A DNA stretch of 64,000 bases from Flavivirga aquimarina (GTDB lineage Bacteria > Bacteroidota > Bacteroidia > Flavobacteriales > Flavobacteriaceae), in NCBI RefSeq assembly GCF_030540835.1, contig NZ_JAUOEK010000055.1:45507-109506 (forward strand), given 5' to 3'. Shown here in pieces: positions 37,601-44,740 of the stretch. The notes below the pieces were generated by a model, which saw nothing but the letters and a program-made list of their open reading frames with translations, was not told where the DNA came from and made no database searches. Within the stretch, counting starts at the first letter, position 1. Each line of letters opens with the position of its first letter. The position numbers and the translations under genes are program-made.

Positions 37601-38730
37601 AAAATTGTATTTGGTGAATAGGATAATACACTTCTAGCAATTGAATTATCAATATGATTGCTCGCTTCTATTTTATTAAAATTAAAAATAGATGTTCTTC
37701 CTAAGTATTTGTTGATGCCTTTTAAAGAGCTAATCCATAAATTCCCAAAAGAATCAAAAGTTGTATTAATGATATGATTGCTTTTTAAACTACCCTTTGA
37801 TGGAGTCTGTGAAAAATAGACGAAATTATAGTTGTTATCTTTTCGTATAGCTTTAAATAAACCTCCTGTTGTTCCTATCCATATATCATCGTTGTTTAGA
37901 CTAAGTGTTAATGAAGTTGCGGATGCATTAGAAGAAAAAGGCTTCATGAAATCAGGATAGCGTTCTAAAATTTCTATTTTAAAATCGGTTTTATTATAAC
38001 CAAGTACAAAAAGACCTTTTGTAGTGAGGGCTATTATTTTATTGTTTTCATATAGTTTTATAGACTTGATGTTTTTATTGAAGTTTGTTTGAATGTATTC
38101 GTTTTTGTCATTTAATATAAAGATTCCTTTTGGTGTGCCTAGCCAATATCGTCCAAAACTATCCTCAACAAAGGAATTGACTTGTCTATCAAACCTTAAT
38201 AAGTTTGATTTGTTAGTATAGTTAAATTGTGTGTCAAAATTAGCTTCTTCAAATTCTTTACTTGGTTTGATTTTAACCAACCCTGTATACCTCAAATTAG
38301 CCCATATATCTCCATCGGGTGATTTATGCAATACAGTTGAGGTAATGTTTTTGTAAAAACCTTTAAACTTGTTTTCCTCTCTATTGTAATAAATTAGATA
38401 ACTTTCGCTTCCAATCCATAAGTTATTGTTATCATCCTCTATTATAGAATTAATACCATTATTAGGAATAGAGTATGGGTCAAAGGCGTCTAATTGGTAT
38501 GTGACTAAATTATTCCCATCATAACGATATAATCCTGTATCACTTCCAATCCATAGAAACCCAAAACTATCTACAAATTGTGTGTTAACTTTTTTATTAA
38601 AAGGGATGCCTTGTATTTCTAATTCATGAAAATAAGTTTTGTTAGATTGTGAATAACTGCATGTAATGCTAATTATAAAAAGGTATATTGATGCATATAT
38701 TAATATTCGAATTTTATTACTAAAAAACAT
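34621..38730 (-). CDS. Hybrid two-component system protein (HTCS), glycan-sensing type
   Basis: The 1369-aa protein combines sensor kinase and regulator. Order: signal/anchor (1-27); two-component propeller blades (about 35-690, with repeated GLFxxD and NLWIGT motifs); Y_Y_Y domain (about 715-785, KLEGLNNYWVY); transmembrane helix (about 790-810); HisKA with TDISHELRTPLSL (His near 846). HATPase_c follows (LLSNAFKYTPEQGE, DNGIGIPEEDLPFIF, GTGIGMELVEKL), then a receiver (about 1110-1225, IISDILMPIEDG) and an AraC-type HTH (about 1270-1366, LASEVGMSRANLYRKL, IAYMTGFNNQKYFGKCFQKE). HTCS proteins sense oligosaccharides in the periplasm and switch on polysaccharide utilisation genes. The divergent sulfatase is the obvious target. 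Confidence 0.96.
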   Translation of the reverse strand: MFFSNKIRILIYASIYLFIISITCSYSQSNKTYFHELEIQGIPFNKKVNTQFVDSFGFLWIGSDTGLYRYDGNNLVTYQLDAFDPYSIPNNGINSIIEDDNNNLWIGSESYLIYYNREENKFKGFYKNITSTVLHKSPDGDIWANLRYTGLVKIKPSKEFEEANFDTQFNYTNKSNLLRFDRQVNSFVEDSFGRYWLGTPKGIFILNDKNEYIQTNFNKNIKSIKLYENNKIIALTTKGLFVLGYNKTDFKIEILERYPDFMKPFSSNASATSLTLSLNNDDIWIGTTGGLFKAIRKDNNYNFVYFSQTPSKGSLKSNHIINTTFDSFGNLWISSLKGINKYLGRTSIFNFNKIEASNHIDNSIARSVLSYSPNTILVGMNDGLYHYNPELNNYYKIETGFNNINIIKQNFEKDKLLLANGNSFYITDTYKPHKKDLKLTEIKKFKNTITDIATISKNETWLGLWSGGIEIINSENQISKFKKDVKIKLANSHTSVLLFTKNNELWVGTRGEGLFKIDFNNESIEEYLPSIENGLTSNAILSLYEDINENIWIGTRGGGLNLYLKNSNNFKHFGKSKGVMSNTISAIRQDQKKNLWLSTDDGLIRFDLKNEKIRHFGFEDGIKESQFIYNSSSSNKIGDNIYFGCSDGFYTVFTNKFSQNNKIPSTVITSFTTLGATKADQTNSKSNVSTVVKIDSKTPIVLPYNQNNIVVYFSSLDLTNPIKNKYAYKLEGLNNYWVYTNASNRNANYNDLSPGSYTFKVKSSNSDGVWNETPTILKFSIKAPIWKSNWAIFIYCLLAAIIFFVSILLIRRWYNLKKNLVKETISREKDNEHNRMKMVFFTDISHELRTPLSLIFGTIEKVIKEKNFTLSPLTSQRIYNNTLRMRRLINQIMDIRKFEGGKFKLSISKNDIVKDISIIKNAFNDFAKIYNIKYEFISKEKEIKGWYDVDILEKILFNLLSNAFKYTPEQGEINVNLELISVDTKNSNILKLKKGIYIKCCVQDNGIGIPEEDLPFIFDRYYQATKTHTNNIPGTGIGMELVEKLIERHHGTIAVESKKNTYTKFTFHLPINKKRYSKEERLEMAEPLKKNFIKNSEFQVIEEVYQAHDAKTKQKSNKPKVLIVEDNKDLRHMIKEELKNDFNIKEASNGKEGYDTVLNEKPQLIISDILMPIEDGISMLKKVKNNPEVNNIPVFMLTAKNSEETKIECLSLGADDYIEKPFSLEFVKWKVKNVLITRKQLKEQYSKVITVEPSEIDTDSNDDKFIRKLVTIIEDSMNDNLLSVEYLASEVGMSRANLYRKLQAILNETPVNFIKKIRLKRAEQLLKKNELYLSEIAYMTGFNNQKYFGKCFQKEYGMSPTEYIKKHTT

Positions 38731-38854
38731 GAGCCCGTTATTTAATTAATAAGCCTAAAAACCTTTAAGCTAAATATATAGATTGAGTGGATATATATTA
38801 ATTAGGGCGTAATATCTTGCTTTTTTTGATGAAAACGATATTTTTTATGATTAA

Positions 38855-38925
38855 ATATGTTGCAAGTAAAGAGTGTTAATGTTGCAATGTAATAAAGTTG
38901 GCTCTTTAAAGGATTTGCAACATAT
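38855..38925. promoter_or_regulatory. Three ATGTTGCAA boxes between HTCS and sulfatase
   Basis: ATATGTTGCAA at 38855-38865 and ATGTTGCAA at 38879-38887 are direct copies 24 bases apart; TTGCAACATAT at 38915-38925 is the inverted copy. They are upstream of the sulfatase promoter candidate in the 395-base divergent gap and are good candidates for binding sites of the HTCS AraC-type domain. Confidence 0.5.
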
Positions 38926-38964
38926 GTAGGTAGTAAAAGAGAATCTTGTCGTTATTGATGTTTG

Positions 38965-38972
38965 TAAATTTG
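38965..38972 (+). promoter_or_regulatory. Candidate -7 box of the sulfatase gene
   Basis: TAAATTTG matches TAnnTTTG. A TTG at 38946-38948 could serve as the -33 element, although the spacing (16 bases) is a little short. The ATGTTGCAA boxes lie immediately upstream. Confidence 0.4.
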
Positions 38973-39105
38973 GATGCGTAGTAAACAAAAAAATAAAATT
39001 ATCAATTTTGTATGAAATATAATAAGAAACCGATTACTTTATCGTTATTGTGTAGTATTTTTAGTTCGATTTCTACGCAATTATCTATTGGTACAATAAC
39101 AGATG

Positions 39106-39125
39106 AATCAAATCAAATCAAATCA
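39106..39125 (+). repeat. Pentanucleotide repeat (AATCA)x4 touching the sulfatase ATG
   Basis: Four exact AATCA units end directly at the preferred ATG (39126-39128). If translation instead began at the in-frame ATG at 39012, any change in unit number would shift the frame of that longer form. Confidence 0.8.
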
Positions 39126-40619
39126 ATGATTAAAATTTCTTTAAAAACAATAATTTTAGCTACTACTTTAATTTTTATATCGTGCGATTTTTCAAGTAAA
39201 AAACAGGAAGATAGCTCTATTGAAAAACAGAAAGGTATAGTTAAAGAAAAACAGCCTAATATTATATATATACTTGCCGATGATCTTGGGTATGGAGATT
39301 TAGGGTGTTATGGTCAAGAAAAATTTAAAACACCTAATATAGATAAGCTTGCATCTGATGGGATGTTGTTTTCACAACATTATTCTGGTAGTACTGTTTG
39401 TGCTCCTTCGAGATCTGCCTTACTTACAGGTATGCATACAGGGCATACTGTGGTTAGAGGAAATAAAGAAATACAGCCTGAAGGACAATATCCTATTCCA
39501 GATGACACTTATACATTAGCAGAAGTTATGAAAAGTGCAGGTTATAAAACAGGTGCTTTTGGTAAATGGGGACTTGGTTTTCCGGGTTCTGAAGGAGATC
39601 CAACAAGTCAAGGATTTGATGTGTTTTATGGGTATAATTGTCAGCGTTTAGGACATCACTACTATCCAAATCATTTATGGTCTAATAAAGATTCTATCGT
39701 TTTAAAAGAAAATTCAGGTTTATCAAAAGAAGTATATGCTCCCAATTTAATTCATGAAAAAACGATACAATTTATTGAGCAAAATAAATCGCAACCATTT
39801 TTCTTATACGTAGCTTCAATTATTCCTCATGCAGAACTTGCAGCTCCAGAAGCATTAATTAAAAAATATAGAAATAAGTTTTTGCCAGAAAAAGTTTTTA
39901 ATGGGGTTGATGATGGTCCCGATTATCGAAATGGTTCATATGGATCTCAAAGTGAATCTCATGCAGCTTTTGTAGCAATGATTGATGTGCTAGATCAGCA
40001 AGTAGGTGAGATTATGGATAAAGTTGAAGAACTTGGGATTGCAGATAATACTATTATTATTTTTACTTCAGACAATGGGCCTCATAGAGAGGGAGGTGCA
40101 GATCCTGAATATTTTAATAGTAATGGAGATTTTAAAGGAACTAAAAGAGATTTGTATGAAGGGGGTATTCGGGTTCCTATGATTGCTAAATGGCCAGGGA
40201 AAATAAAAGAAGGTAGTAAAACAGATCATATTTCTGCCTTTTGGGATGTTTTTCCAACTTTTGCTAATATTACAGGAGTTGAAGTTCCAATTGATATAGA
40301 TGGAATTTCGTTTTTACCTGAGCTTTTAGGAAATAAAGAAGAGCAAAAAAAACATGCTTATTTATATTGGGAGTTTCACGAAAAAGGTGGACGACAAGCC
40401 ATTAGAATGGGAGATTGGAAAGCTGTAAAGTATAATGTATTAAAGACGCCAAATAAACCATTAGAACTTTATAATCTTACTAATGATTTAGGTGAAGAAA
40501 ACAATGTTGCTACGCAGTTTCCTGAAATTGTTGACCAGATGGAAGCTCTTTTTCTTGAAGCAAGAACACCTTCAGATGTTTTTACATTTAGTCAAGAAAC
40601 TTTTTTAAATGTGGACTAG
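39126..40619 (+). CDS. Sulfatase (arylsulfatase family), lipoprotein
   Basis: This 497-aa type I sulfatase hydrolyses sulfate esters, probably from algal or mucin-like polysaccharides. It has the metal-binding IIYILADDLGYGDLGCYG, the formylglycine motif VCAPSRSALLTG (Cys in CxPSR, converted by a maturase) and GYKTGAFGKWGLG. FFLYVASIIPHAEL, IIFTSDNGPHREGG and a C-terminal domain follow. I start at the ATG at 39126, which gives an SPII signal (TTLIFISC). An in-frame ATG at 39012 adds 38 residues that look like a second, unrelated signal sequence. It is divergent from the HTCS that probably controls it. Confidence 0.92.
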   Translation: MIKISLKTIILATTLIFISCDFSSKKQEDSSIEKQKGIVKEKQPNIIYILADDLGYGDLGCYGQEKFKTPNIDKLASDGMLFSQHYSGSTVCAPSRSALLTGMHTGHTVVRGNKEIQPEGQYPIPDDTYTLAEVMKSAGYKTGAFGKWGLGFPGSEGDPTSQGFDVFYGYNCQRLGHHYYPNHLWSNKDSIVLKENSGLSKEVYAPNLIHEKTIQFIEQNKSQPFFLYVASIIPHAELAAPEALIKKYRNKFLPEKVFNGVDDGPDYRNGSYGSQSESHAAFVAMIDVLDQQVGEIMDKVEELGIADNTIIIFTSDNGPHREGGADPEYFNSNGDFKGTKRDLYEGGIRVPMIAKWPGKIKEGSKTDHISAFWDVFPTFANITGVEVPIDIDGISFLPELLGNKEEQKKHAYLYWEFHEKGGRQAIRMGDWKAVKYNVLKTPNKPLELYNLTNDLGEENNVATQFPEIVDQMEALFLEARTPSDVFTFSQETFLNVD

Positions 40620-40749
40620 TTTATTATGTATAAAAAATGATGAGGGTTTGGTAAGTATAAATGAAACAGATTATATCGATTGTGTTGTTAGGCCAGATAG
40701 TGAGACCATTTTTCACGTGGGATAAGGTAATGAGTTTTCTTGAGTGTTC

Positions 40750-40926
40750 AATATTATTGTTAATCCATAAGTATTAACTACATCAATATTAAATTACTTT
40801 ATAAACAGAAGTACCAATGCTTCCGCAGAATCCTTTAATGCAAAAATTAAAGCCTTCAGAAGTCAATTCAGAGGTGTCAAGAATGTAGGATTCTTCCTTT
40901 TCAGATTAACCAGAATTTTTGCATAA
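40750..40926 (+). pseudogene. 3' remnant of an ISL3-like (ISAon1-type) transposase
   Basis: The frame ending at the stop 40924-40926 reads ILNYFINRSTNASAESFNAK followed by IKAFRSQFRGVKNVGFFLFR and LTRIFA. This is the conserved C-terminus of DDE transposases of the ISL3 kind common in Bacteroidota, including the catalytic Glu in NASAESFNAK. An in-frame stop lies at 40768-40770 and no transposase sequence is recognisable further upstream. Only the tail of the insertion sequence remains, which points to past recombination at this junction. Confidence 0.82.
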
Positions 40927-40983
40927 ATACAACTTTTGCACATGATCCATTTTTATGTGCGATTTGAAAATAGTCAAAAAAAG

Positions 40984-41018
40984 AAAAACCCTTTAAACAC
41001 TGAGTTTAAAGGGTTTTT
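40984..41018. terminator. Strong hairpin with T-tracts, terminator-like
   Basis: AAAAACCCTTTAAAC (40984-40998) pairs perfectly with GTTTAAAGGGTTTTT (41004-41018) around a five-base loop. It is 58 bases after the transposase remnant and could terminate transcription in either direction. Confidence 0.8.
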
Positions 41019-41125
41019 GAAATTTCATGTTTCTTTTGAAACATCGTTTCAGTGGAGTAAAGAGGCTCCGCAACTCTTTAATTTATCTCAGTATTTTCAA
41101 GGTTTCCCAGATTTTAAGTTGCCTT

Positions 41126-41145
41126 AGGGTAACTTATAGGGTAAC
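41126..41145. repeat. Double AGGGTAAC repeat, possible integrase arm site or island edge
   Basis: AGGGTAAC occurs at 41126-41133 and again at 41138-41145, a 12-base period. The core GTAACTTATAGGGTAACC closely resembles GTAACTAAAAGGGTAACT at 63797-63814 in the same orientation. Paired short repeats like this are typical arm-type sites of tyrosine integrases. Confidence 0.4.
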
Positions 41146-41266
41146 CACTTTTTTAATATCAAAATGTTTTAATGTAAATTAAAGAAAATTATTTTGAAGG
41201 ATAAAATAATCTTTACTGTTATGCCTTAATTATATTTCAAAGCGCTTTTTAGGGCTGAGAAAATCT

Positions 41267-41413
41267 TTAAGAGTTTTGCCTTGGTGTCTTTTTAATAGTT
41301 TTTAATTCAAACATTACGATACTTTCTTCATTGCTATACCATTTCCAAATAAGTATATTCCCAAAGCTGTCATATTTAGTTTCACTGGCTATTTTCCCAT
41401 TTTTATAGTATTC
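41267..41413 (-). pseudogene. Degraded 3' end of a MORN-like/repeat protein gene
   Basis: The minus strand from 41413 encodes EYYKNGKIASETKYDSFGNI, then LIWKWYSNEESIVMFELKTI and a stop at 41267. The first part resembles MORN-variant repeats (YYxNGKIxxExxYDxxGN). Upstream in other frames are short related pieces (KHKNGTQKSINEE near 41485) separated by stops, so the gene is broken. The original function cannot be told. Confidence 0.5.
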
Positions 41414-41689
41414 AATCTATTTTCCCTTTAGGTATTCGTAGACATAATTTCCTCATTAATACTTTTTTGGGTACCATTTTTATGTTTAATGGAATGGCAA
41501 ATTCGTCTAGGGAAAAGAGAATAGATTAATATTTAATAATATTGAAGATTGTAATTAGAATTTAAAAGAATGATAAATATTATAATAATCCTCAAAAGTT
41601 AGTAGGTTAAAATGGTTCTTATTAATGAGATATGAGTCACATATTTAAATGATTTTTGTTGTGTATAACAAATTAATTATTAAAACATT

Positions 41690-41818
41690 ATGATTAGTCA
41701 AAACGAAAACCAAGAAAAAAACAAGTCAAATGCTGAAGACTCTGACCCTTCTACACCTTCTAAACCGGCAGGTGAGATAGTTAAACCTTGGCAAAAAGAA
41801 GGTGATTCTAAAAAATAA
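41690..41818 (+). CDS. Small 42-aa hydrophilic protein
   Basis: An ATG at 41690 opens a 42-codon frame: MISQNENQEKNKSNAEDSDP followed by STPSKPAGEIVKPWQKEGDS and KK. It is rich in Asn, Ser, Lys and Pro and surely disordered, with no signal peptide. The A-rich leader and a hairpin after the stop (41851-41890) support it as a gene. I do not recognise the family. It lies just before the TPR histidine kinase gene. Confidence 0.5.
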   Translation: MISQNENQEKNKSNAEDSDPSTPSKPAGEIVKPWQKEGDSKK

Positions 41819-41850
41819 CAAATTTTGTTATTAAAATTTAATGCGCTCTA

Positions 41851-41890
41851 TATAAAGGCTTTACTATCTTTGGGTTGTTAAAGCCTTTTA
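41851..41890 (+). terminator. Hairpin between the 42-aa ORF and the histidine kinase
   Basis: TATAAAGGCTTTA pairs with TAAAGCCTTTTATA with one bulged base. It can act as terminator for the small ORF, but its 3' arm ends next to the kinase ATG (41892) and a -7-like TATCTTTG (41865-41872) lies in its loop, so it may instead belong to the kinase promoter/leader. Confidence 0.5.
41865..41872 (+). promoter_or_regulatory. Candidate -7 box of the histidine kinase gene
   Basis: TATCTTTG matches TAnnTTTG, 20 bases before the ATG at 41892. No good -33 element is visible. Confidence 0.35.
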
Positions 41891-41891
41891 T

Positions 41892-44021
41892 ATGAAAAGA
41901 ATGAATATAACTATAATAAATACCCCAAAAATGCTATTACTATTTATTTTTATATCTTTTTTTTCGAACTCTTTCAGTCAAAACAAAGTAGTGATAGATA
42001 GTCTACTTTTCCATTTAGAGCAAGAAATAAATGATACTACAAAAGTAAATACTCTTAATGAATTGTCTTGGGAATACAGAAAAACTGATTTTACTAAAGC
42101 GAAGAAATTTGCTAAGAAAGCAAAAAAGCTAGGAGACTCAATCTTTTTTGATAAAGGAAGTATAACAAGTCTTAATAGATTAGGGACAATAGCAATTTTT
42201 GAAGGTAATTTTGATGAAGCTGAAGAAATTTATTTAAAGGTTTTAAAGAGAAGTATAGGGAATCCATATGGTATCGCTAGAGCAAATAATCAATTAGGGG
42301 AAATTTACAGAAGCATAGGTGATTATGATAAAGCTCTTCAACATAGTTTAAAGTCATTACAAATTTTTAAAGAGTTAAAAAAAGATAGATTAATAGCTCT
42401 AGTTTCGAATAATATAGGAGAGCTACATAAGAACTTAGGCAATTTAGAAGAGTCAATTAAATATTTTCTTTTAAGTATAGATATCAGAAAGAAACTAGAT
42501 GATTTAAATGGGCTGGCATTCTCTTACTTAAATTTGGGAGGTTTTTATATGACAAATGAAGATTACCCTAAAGCTCTGAACTATTTAAAAAAAGGGGAAG
42601 AGATATTTGAAAAATTTAATGATCACTATGAATTAGAAAAAATTTATAGCAATTTTGGTATTATTTATCTAAAATTAAATGATTATGACAAATCATTGAA
42701 TTATTTTAATAGAGCCATAGTTATTCAAAATGAATTAGGGCTTAATGATCCATATATCTATAATAATCTAGGTTCATTATATTATAGAAAGCATGAAATT
42801 GATAGAGCGTTGAAGTTCTATCTCAAGAGCCTCAATATTCAAAACGACGAAAATAAAAATCAAATTTTATATGCTGACGTTACCAATAATATAGCGGATA
42901 TATATTTTTTAAAAGAAGACTATATAAATGCAATTAAGTATTATAAAGAAGCTTTGCGGGTTACTAAAAATTCAGGTAAAAAAATTTTAAAACTTAAAAT
43001 ACTTAAAAACTTATCGAATATTTACATCAAATTAAAAGATTATAAAATTGCAATTCAATATAATGATGAGTATCTAAAACTAAATGACAGTTTGGAGAAA
43101 GATTATGTGAAAGCTATATACTTAAAAGAAAATTATGAAAAAGAACAGGCTATTTTAATTAAAAACAAAGAATTAACGGAAATAAGTTTAAAAAAATCTC
43201 TTGCTGAAAATAATCGTAATAAAGCTATAATAATTGGCCTGTTAATTGTAACGATATTATTAATAACCGTATTTTTTTTAATTTCTAGGGCTAAGCAAAA
43301 CAAACAAAAGATTAAAATTTTAGAGCAAGAAAAAGAGATTGAAAATCAAAAAGTAAAAGAAATATTAAAAAATCAAGAATTAAAAGCTATTGATGCTATG
43401 ATGACTGGTCAAGAAAATGAACGTTTACGAATAGCAAAGGATCTTCATGATAGACTTGGAAGTATGCTTTCAATGGTAAAGGTTCATTTCAAATCAGTTG
43501 AAGATCATATCGAGCAGTTAAAGATATCTAACGTTAAGCAATATGAAAAAGCAAATGAACTTTTAGATAGTGCATGCGAAGAAGTAAGGAAAATATCTCA
43601 TGATATGGCTTCAAGTGTACTTTCTCAATTTGGTCTTATCGCTGCACTTGAAGATTTAAAAGATGTTCTAGAAGAAAGTAATCAAATAGAAGTTGAATTT
43701 GTTATTCATGGATTAACAGAAAGACTGAATAGTAACATTGAAATTACAGTTTATAGGATAATCCAGGAGCTAATTAATAATGTATTAAAGCATGCAAATG
43801 CTAAATTAATTACCATACAGTTAATAAATGCAGAGGATAATCTAAATATTATTATAGAAGACGATGGAATAGGTTTTGAAATGGATAAAAATAAAGATTT
43901 TGGTATAGGCCTCAAGAATGTTGAATCAAGAGTATATGGTTTGAAAGGTGACTTAAATATCGATTCTACAATTAATATTGGAACAACTGTAACAATTAAT
44001 ATCCCTTTAAATAAGATTTAA
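41892..44021 (+). CDS. TPR-containing sensor histidine kinase (NarL/HisKA_3 type)
   Basis: The 709-aa protein has a signal peptide (1-29, ending FSNSFSQ) and about nine to ten tetratricopeptide repeats in the periplasm (about 50-410; e.g. GNFDEAEEIYLKVLKR, GDYDKALQHSLKSLQIFKE). One transmembrane helix follows (about 446-466), then a coiled coil, a HisKA_3 dimerisation domain with RIAKDLHDRLGSMLSMVKVH (His519) and an HATPase domain (QELINNVLKHANAK, IEDDGIGFE, FGIGLKNVESRV). The response regulator gene starts one base after its stop. The pair is a common Bacteroidota type; the signal is unknown. Confidence 0.93.
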   Translation: MKRMNITIINTPKMLLLFIFISFFSNSFSQNKVVIDSLLFHLEQEINDTTKVNTLNELSWEYRKTDFTKAKKFAKKAKKLGDSIFFDKGSITSLNRLGTIAIFEGNFDEAEEIYLKVLKRSIGNPYGIARANNQLGEIYRSIGDYDKALQHSLKSLQIFKELKKDRLIALVSNNIGELHKNLGNLEESIKYFLLSIDIRKKLDDLNGLAFSYLNLGGFYMTNEDYPKALNYLKKGEEIFEKFNDHYELEKIYSNFGIIYLKLNDYDKSLNYFNRAIVIQNELGLNDPYIYNNLGSLYYRKHEIDRALKFYLKSLNIQNDENKNQILYADVTNNIADIYFLKEDYINAIKYYKEALRVTKNSGKKILKLKILKNLSNIYIKLKDYKIAIQYNDEYLKLNDSLEKDYVKAIYLKENYEKEQAILIKNKELTEISLKKSLAENNRNKAIIIGLLIVTILLITVFFLISRAKQNKQKIKILEQEKEIENQKVKEILKNQELKAIDAMMTGQENERLRIAKDLHDRLGSMLSMVKVHFKSVEDHIEQLKISNVKQYEKANELLDSACEEVRKISHDMASSVLSQFGLIAALEDLKDVLEESNQIEVEFVIHGLTERLNSNIEITVYRIIQELINNVLKHANAKLITIQLINAEDNLNIIIEDDGIGFEMDKNKDFGIGLKNVESRVYGLKGDLNIDSTINIGTTVTINIPLNKI

Positions 44022-44022
44022 T

Positions 44023-44649
44023 ATGATAAATATAATTATAGCTGATGATCATGAAATAGTAGTTGAAGGATTAATTTCTCTTATCAAACCTGAAGACGGA
44101 ATAAGGATTGTAGGAGAAGCGAATAATGGGAAAGATGTAATTCCTCTCTTAGAAAAAAATAGAGTAGATATAGCTGTTTTAGATATTAGTATGCCTATCA
44201 TGGATGGTATTGAGTTGACTAATTATATTAAGAAGTACTTCCCAAAAGTTAAAATATTGATTCTTACAATGCATGATGATCCTCGTTTTATTAGAAGAAC
44301 TATTGAGGTTGGAGTTCATGGATATATCCTTAAGAATAAAGGGAAAGAAGAGTTTGTTACAGCTATTAAAACTATATATTTCGGAGAAGATTATTTCGGT
44401 AAAAAAGTTACAAAAACATTGATATCAGGGCATCGATCAAAATTTATTGAAGGAGAAATTATCTTGACCAAAAAAGAGAAGGAAATTCTTAAATTAATTG
44501 CTAAAGGATATTCTACTCCTGAAATTGCTAAGCAATTATGTAGGGCTAATACAACGATTGATTCACATCGTAGAAACCTGATAGAAAAAACAGGAGTGAA
44601 AAATTCAAAAGCTTTGATTAGATTTGCTTTTGAGAATGGCTATGAATAA
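44023..44649 (+). CDS. LuxR/NarL-type response regulator
   Basis: The 208-aa regulator has a receiver domain (1-120) with the acidic pair IIADDHE, the phospho-acceptor Asp54 in AVLDISMPIMDG, Thr in ILTMHDD and Lys in YILKNKG. A C-terminal LuxR-type HTH follows (about 143-205: LTKKEKEILKLIAKGYSTPE, TTIDSHRRNLIEKTGVKN). It is the partner of the upstream kinase. The neighbouring accessory genes are possible targets. Confidence 0.95.
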   Translation: MINIIIADDHEIVVEGLISLIKPEDGIRIVGEANNGKDVIPLLEKNRVDIAVLDISMPIMDGIELTNYIKKYFPKVKILILTMHDDPRFIRRTIEVGVHGYILKNKGKEEFVTAIKTIYFGEDYFGKKVTKTLISGHRSKFIEGEIILTKKEKEILKLIAKGYSTPEIAKQLCRANTTIDSHRRNLIEKTGVKNSKALIRFAFENGYE

Positions 44650-44672
44650 GCCATTGTTTGATTTAAAGAATT

Positions 44673-44723
44673 CCATATAAAGTATCCTTATTTCTTAGGA
44701 TAAAAGTTTCCATAAAACTATGG
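44673..44723 (+). promoter_or_regulatory. Nested hairpin upstream of block A
   Basis: Inner arms ATCCT (44684-44688) and AGGAT (44697-44701) are enclosed by CCATA (44673-44677) and TATGG (44719-44723). The inner part CCTTATTTCTTAGGATA is nearly the same as CCTTACTTTCTAGGATA in front of block B (50320-50368). It is either an operator or an RNA leader structure shared by the two blocks. Confidence 0.45.
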
Positions 44724-44740
44724 TGGGTATTAAGTGCTAA

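Larger units (their letters stand above)
40620..41689. other. Gene-poor, decayed stretch left of the accessory region
   Basis: These 1070 bases hold no intact gene I can support. They contain a transposase tail (40750-40926), a strong hairpin (40984-41018), a GGGTAAC double repeat (41126-41145) and a degraded minus-strand gene (41267-41413). A short readable segment at about 40658-40723 (NETDYIDCVVRPDSETIFHV, then stop) looks like another remnant of unknown origin. An open frame at 40936-41127 runs through the hairpin and looks like nothing real. Confidence 0.6.

Noticed and set aside
40984..41118. tRNA or tmRNA fragment as an attachment site
   Set aside because: The hairpin and following GC-rich words do not form a cloverleaf and lack a recognisable T-arm.
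40936..41127. 63-codon plus-strand frame after the transposase remnant
   Set aside because: It runs through a strong terminator-like hairpin and into the GGGTAAC repeat, with no recognisable protein pattern.
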